Below are positions 59,073 through 64,000 of a DNA stretch of 64,000 nt, one piece after another. The translations under genes and the position numbers were made by a program. Within the stretch, counting starts at the first letter, position 1. Each line of letters starts with the position of its first letter. The notes beneath the pieces were generated by a model. That model was not told the DNA's origin. It searched no databases and was given only the letters and a program-made list of their open reading frames with translations. The stretch lies in contig NC_086022.1 in NCBI RefSeq assembly GCF_036323735.1, positions 71,492,702-71,556,701 on the forward strand, in the 5' to 3' direction. Source of the stretch: Rattus norvegicus. Lineage: Eukaryota > Chordata > Mammalia > Rodentia > Muridae.

Positions 59073-59428
59073 TCTACTGCTCTTGCTCTGTCCCCTCAAC
59101 TTTTCCCCTCTTTGTCCTTCTCCTCCTGAAGTGACTGGAGGAGAAAGGAGGAGAGAGAAGCTGGTTCAGAATGCTATATTAAAGATAGATTCGTCAAGCC
59201 ACTCTGACCCTCTCCAATATTTTCATCTCAAGGCATTTCCCCACATGAACCACTTCCTGGATGTTCCAATTTCCCCACCTTCCCTCATCAACTCCTTTCC
59301 TTTCCCTTCTATTCTGGAGGCTTCATGTTCCCTTCTCTCTGGTGCTTGTTGGGGAGACAGGATATTTGTAGCAGCCACCCTAGCCCCCTACTAGGCTCTG
59401 GCTTCAGAAGTGGATGGTTCTCAAGGAC

Positions 59429-59440
59429 ACTTGCCATCTG
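59429..59440 (-). other. Kel: candidate donor of Kel leader exon 1 (GC-AG type)
   Basis: The minus-strand sequence CAGATG|GCAAGT matches a GC-type 5' splice site at every other consensus position. In human KEL, exon 1 is reported to end at the initiator Met. If used here, the ATG would open a 13-codon reading frame that ends in exon 2 before the 713-aa start. A weak GT alternative lies four bases further on. Confidence 0.35.
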
Positions 59441-59599
59441 TCTCTGCTTCTCTCTGGCTCCCAGAATCCTCCCTGGTTCTGCTCCCGATGTTGTATCTAA
59501 AGCATTGAGAAAATGACCTTCCTTTTGCCCCTACTCCCTGTGGCCCTGGAGAAGGGGCAGCTCTTCCACTCTCTCTGTCCCCAAATGAGTACAGTTGGC

Positions 59600-59660
59600 C
59601 TCCGGGTGGAACCTGCTTATCAGTGATGGAACACTCAGGCCTCACCTCTTCCTCTATCTC
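59600..59660 (-). promoter_or_regulatory. Kel: candidate erythroid Kel promoter (GATA, CACC)
   Basis: Minus-strand TGATAAG (59616-59622) and AGATAG (59654-59659) match the GATA consensus, and a CCACCC box lies at about 59604-59609. A GATA-1/KLF-type cluster just upstream of the leader exon fits an erythroid gene. There is no TATA box at the expected distance. Role inferred. Confidence 0.4.
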
Positions 59661-59959
59661 AGTTTCTCAGGGGGAAGAGGGAGGAGCTCTCACTCAATAA
59701 GCAATCTTGCCCTTGGTCTGCTTCTTGGGTTTGGCTCTGTAACTTTGTTCATAATGTTTCTTTATTTCTTACATATTCTTTCCTCCTCTCCTTTCTTTTC
59801 TGATTGAAATCTCTCAGATTCTTTGGTTCCTGAGTCAAATGCCACTTGCCAGGGAGTCCTCACAGTCACATTAAACACAGTTCCCAAGCATGCTTCGTTG
59901 CTTTTCCTTGTGAGACATGGCCCTGTTGGTTGTAGTCAGAGCCACACATTAAAAAGATC

Positions 59960-60115
59960 ACCAAACTAACAAACCCTAATCTGCTAATTATTAGCTTTGT
60001 AACAATACACAAGCCACTTATATTCTCAGAAAGGTAAGCAAGTTTTATCATCTGGAAAATGAAGGTAATAGTTTCCCATGCCTGCCTCACAGGGTCTCAT
60101 ATCTGCTGGGAAAGA
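59960..60115 (+). repeat. MIR-like SINE fossil
   Basis: 'tattagctttgtaacaatac', 'catctggaaaatgaaggtaa' and 'gcctgcctcacagggtctca' follow MIR. Confidence 0.6.
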
Positions 60116-60600
60116 ATGAAGCCCTATGTGACTCTTTCTTTACTCTGCTCTATATTATGATGAAAATGTGGATCTTCATCTTCTCAGTTGAGAACACTTT
60201 GTGGTAGGTATAGTATGCTTCATAATTGTTAGTAGGAATGGATGGAATTTTAAGCCCAAATTCTGCTTTGCACATAACACTGAGCTCCCATTAGCTGTCA
60301 CAGCAAAGCACATACATTTCTGTTCTCTGTATCCTCATCAAAGGCAACATTGGCCAAGCTAATGACATGTATCACAGTTTGGATTCACTGGAAGGGGTGT
60401 GGAGGGTTGTGCAATTTGAAAAGCAAGACAAAGCTAGATTATCACTTGGGACAAGTGTCATGAAGGAAGTCATGAAGGACAGTCTAAACTTCATATAATA
60501 GAAAGCGAGATACTAGGAACAAGGAGACCCTTAAGGAAATGCGTGGCAAAATAAAATAATATTTTAGAAAAAACTATGTGATGCTGTGACTTTGATGGAT

Positions 60601-60663
60601 AGAAGAAGAGGAAGGAGGAGGAGGAGGAGGAAGAGGAGGAGGAGGAGGAGGAAGAGGAGGAGA
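60601..60663. repeat. (GGA)n simple repeat
   Basis: Homopurine GGA/GAA repeat of about 20 units upstream of Kel. Confidence 0.9.
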
Positions 60664-60949
60664 ACAACCAGAAGCTAGTAGCTACCCTGGCACTGTTCTA
60701 TGATCAAGTAAGATCTGGCTCAAGCTGATGGCAAATAAAAGGAACATGTAAAAAAGACTGCAGTAGAAAATAGTCATGGAATCTTATTTTAAGGCAAGGA
60801 AAGTGTAAAGGAGTCATAGACAGGCTTTGTTTTTGTCTTGGATGGGCAGGGGACATCCAATGGTGAGGCCAGAAATAGAAGTGGAATTTTGGTTTGAAGT
60901 GGATATGGATGAGGATCAGATTAAGGGAAAATTGATACTTCATGGTATC

Positions 60950-61050
60950 ACAAGACCAGAGCCTGGGATCCAGCAAAATAGCCCATTAGGTGCCATCTTG
61001 TGTGCAAGCCTAAAAACCTGAATTTAGTTCCCAGAATCCATGGCAGGTTG
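60950..61050 (+). mobile_element. truncated B3-type SINE
   Basis: 'tgtgcaagcctaaaaacctg' and 'aatttagttcccagaatcca' match a B3 5' part, cut off by the adjoining B2. Confidence 0.5.
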
Positions 61051-61056
61051 CCCTCT

Positions 61057-61233
61057 GGGGGCCAGATGAATAGTTCAGTGGTTAAGAGAACATACTTGAA
61101 GAGGATCTGACTTCAGTTCTAAGCACCCCTATTGGGTGACTTACAGCTCCCTATAACACTGGCACCAAGGGATCTGACACTCCCTTGTAGCTTTCATGGA
61201 CACCAGCACTCACATGTAGGAGTACATTCATGT

Positions 61234-61277
<44 letters not shown>

Positions 61278-61402
61278 ACATACACACACATACACACACA
61301 CATACACACACATACACCACAGACACACATACACACACATACACACACACATACACACACATACACACAGACACACATACACACACATACACACACACAC
61401 AC
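61057..61402 (+). mobile_element. B2 SINE with complex (CA)n/(TACACA)n tail
   Basis: 'cagatgaatagttcagtggt' and 'gggatctgacactcccttgt' are B2 landmarks (61057-61235). The tail 61236-61402 is a CA and TACACA mixture. Confidence 0.75.
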
Positions 61403-62124
61403 TTGTGCACATAGATTAAAGAGTCTGTTCTGCTCTGGCATACACCAAGGCATGTCCCTTTCTCAAGATGTCTAAGGCTCTCTATCCATGAGAACTCTTA
61501 CTTTCACTGTATTCACTTTCTCCCTCATTTGGTGCCAGCCAACTCCTTTAGTTGGCAATTCTCTAGGAAAATGATTATAAGGACAGTTCAGAGTACATGA
61601 ATATAAGCTAGTTTCCAGTACTCTTCGTGCCATCATGATCCTGATCCATGAGAGTAACTTGAGGAAGCAGTATGCTGTGTGACATTAGTCCTGAGGACAG
61701 CCTTCACAGCCTGAGCTTAGGTTCTCTCCTTGTTGGTGAAACTGAGCCAGTAATCTTGATGGTATGGTAACGGTGATGTTAGAAACTGGGTTCAGCCCTC
61801 ATTACCAATATGCTCAGGATGGTAAAGAAACCACTATTCCTGGAGCGGCCTCAGGAGTGAGGCCTCCTTATCTGCCCTGACCTGCTATGGGTGACTCATC
61901 ACCACCACAGCCATGCCCAACACACTCAAGGTGCTGGGCAGTGAGGAGAGAGAACCAAGCACATACCTCATGCAACAGTCTTCTTTCTCTTCCCAGACAG
62001 TGCTGCCCAAATGCTTTAATTCCTCTTTACCATTGATTCTAATATCAAGATCTTTTCCCTGGAGACATATTAACAGTAGTAGTACTTATGATAAAAATGC
62101 TACCAACTATCTACAAAGTACATG

Positions 62125-62345
62125 CCATGGATGAACAGTGTGCTGAATAATTCATCCATACATGTAGCTCTACCAACGTTCACAGCAGATCTATGGGAAG
62201 AGATAAGAGCTATTAATAACTTGATTTTTTTCAGATGAAAGTGGAGGTATATAGAAGTATCATAAGCTTGTTCATTGTTGTAAAAGCAACAATTAGTCAG
62301 GTCTGAGAGTTGAACCAAAGCCTTAACAATTGAGCTTCTTCATTC
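62125..62345 (-). repeat. MIR-like SINE fossil, minus orientation
   Basis: 'gctattaataacttgatttt', 'cagatgaaagtggaggtata' and 'agtcaggtctgagagttgaa' complement MIR. Confidence 0.5.
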
Positions 62346-63186
62346 ACGACTTAGTGAGTATTTTAATCAAAATTTTGTTTTGTTTTTATGTATTGATGGG
62401 GGGTGAAAGTGGTGATCTGTTATTTTCTAAAAATTTGTTTTCCATGCTCACGTTATAATGTAGGGCATAGGGTATGTTAGGCAAGTTTTCCAATAATAAT
62501 CTATGTTCTAGCCATATCCTTCAGTTTATTTTTATTTGTATGTGTTGTATATGTGCATGTTCATATATGTACATGTATTTGAACGTATGTGGAAATATGT
62601 ATAGAATCCATAGGTCAATATCATGTAATTTTTCTTTCTTGCCCTCCCCTTTATTTATTGAGACTGAATACCAATTTAGCAATATTAGCTGGTGTCGGAG
62701 TTGTAGTGAGCCTCCTACTGTGCTGAGGACTGGGACTCAGGTCTTTATACTAGTGCAGAAAGTCATCTTTTGTTTTTTAATCTCAAATGTGATCCCTAGT
62801 TTTCAAATATGTCCTCCATTGAGGAATACACAGAAAGTCCTAAACCTACTCAAAGGGACTTGAGTCTCCTTGTCTTGCCAAAGTCCTCAGCACTGCTAGA
62901 GGCATCAGGACTAATTACAGCCCATTCAGAATCAGCTCTATTATAATTTTGTAAGTAGCTTCTCAATGATCAATGTATTTAGATGATCCCAGAATCTCCA
63001 CTGTTATGTGCACATGAGTGCCACAGTATGTACAGAATGGTCCTTCACTTTTGAAATCCTGAGTACTATAGACTAGAACTGATTATGGGTCAATAAGAAA
63101 GGTACTGTTTTCAGAAGGTAAAACGGAATATTCAAGAAGATAAATTAATTATCCTAATCTCTCTGTCTCCTCTGCCTTTCTGTGTC

Positions 63187-63317
<131 letters not shown>

Positions 63318-63511
63318 GTGTCTCACTTATATAGATCTGATATCATGCCTGGTTGGCAAAGTGTTGGTGAAATCATTTAACTGGTAAATTTTAAATATTT
63401 TAATTTTCACAAGCATTGTCTTTTATAAATACATTATTAGAGCAACATTACATTTAGGCATCCATATTCTCCATATTCAGTTAAATGTGTAATTACATTT
63501 AAAATATAATG

Positions 63512-63605
63512 AGCCAGATTTGATAGCACATGTGTGCCTCAAATCCTAGAACTCAGATAAGAGAGAAAAATTGTGAGTTAAAGGCCAGCCTCGTCTAGTG
63601 AGTCT
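63512..63605 (+). mobile_element. B1-type SINE fragment
   Basis: 'gatagcacatgtgtgcctca' and 'gagttaaaggccagcctcgt' fit B1; diverged. Confidence 0.5.
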
Positions 63606-63634
63606 TTGCTGTCACCTCCACTCACCCTCACATA

Positions 63635-63860
63635 TATATGTGTATGCTTGTGTGTATATCTATGTGCATATATGTGTATATACATACAGGCATATGTATG
63701 TGTATATATGTATATGTGTTTGTATATATGTGTATGTATATTTGCATGAAAATAGATATATGTATACGCATTACATATAATACATAATATATGAACATTA
63801 AATTTTATTTTCTAAAGACTATTTTCATATATATATACATTACATATATATATATGTATG
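63635..63860. repeat. (TATG)n/(TA)n low-complexity DNA
   Basis: Degenerate TATG, TATA and TGTA units, ending near an AGACAGACAG run. Confidence 0.85.
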
Positions 63861-64000
63861 AGACAGACAGACAGTATAGGAGTTTATTCTTTGATATGGC
63901 AAAACATTAAAGGTAATTCTCAAAAGCTGGAAATCTGACGTATGTATAGAGACTAATGTGAAAAGGAAGATCTTTGTTCTATTTTATATTTTAATCCATG

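Noticed and set aside
61132..61475. His-Thr and Cys-Val repeat open frames
   Set aside because: Translations of the CA/TACACA microsatellite in several frames.

Overview
The window is rodent nuclear DNA, most probably rat (Rattus). It has three tRNA-Ala/BC1-derived ID SINEs of the rat type, many B1, B2, B3 and B4 SINEs, rodent hAT elements (URR1 type), rodent L1 3' ends and long microsatellites. The protein-coding content is split into small GT-AG exons. There are no bacterial, plasmid or phage features.

Three genes can be rebuilt. (1) Trpv5, the epithelial Ca2+ channel, lies on the minus strand with 15 coding exons from 36519 down to 12886. The spliced frame is open for 723 codons plus stop. 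(2) Llcfc1 (Sof1/C7orf34 type), a small secreted sperm protein needed for sperm-egg fusion in mice, lies on the plus strand with two coding exons (40321-40465 and 41029-41204, 106 aa). (3) Kel, the Kell blood-group M13 metallopeptidase, lies on the minus strand with 18 coding exons from 59072 down to 42298 (713 aa). This is the TRPV5-LLCFC1-KEL order known from human 7q34. Llcfc1 and Kel converge, with roughly 700 bp between their polyadenylation signals.

Layout: 1-12885 is the flank downstream of Trpv5, with microsatellites, SINEs, MIR/L2-like fossils, a hAT element and L1 pieces and no convincing exon. 12886-36519 is Trpv5; its large introns carry L1, hAT, LTR and SINE insertions and an apparent CR1/L3 fossil. 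36520-40170 is a 3.6 kb spacer with a possible Trpv5 TATA box. 40170-41518 is Llcfc1. 41519-42200 is a B3 SINE with a CA tract. 42201-59134 is Kel. 59135-59660 holds a likely erythroid Kel promoter with GATA motifs. 59660-64000 is a repeat-filled flank.

The three genes do not share a pathway: Trpv5 acts in renal Ca2+ reabsorption, Llcfc1 in gamete fusion and Kel on the red-cell surface. The most striking observation is in Kel. The zinc motif that should read H-E-L-L-H reads H-K-L-L-H, while both histidines, the downstream E-N-A-A-D ligand motif and all splice junctions are intact. The protein therefore looks full length but without its catalytic glutamate. Other points of interest are Trpv5 intron 5, a stop-free multiple of three that includes a (GA)n tract; an upstream overlapping frame with a better start context in Llcfc1; and signs that the rodent Kel start has moved from exon 1 to exon 2.
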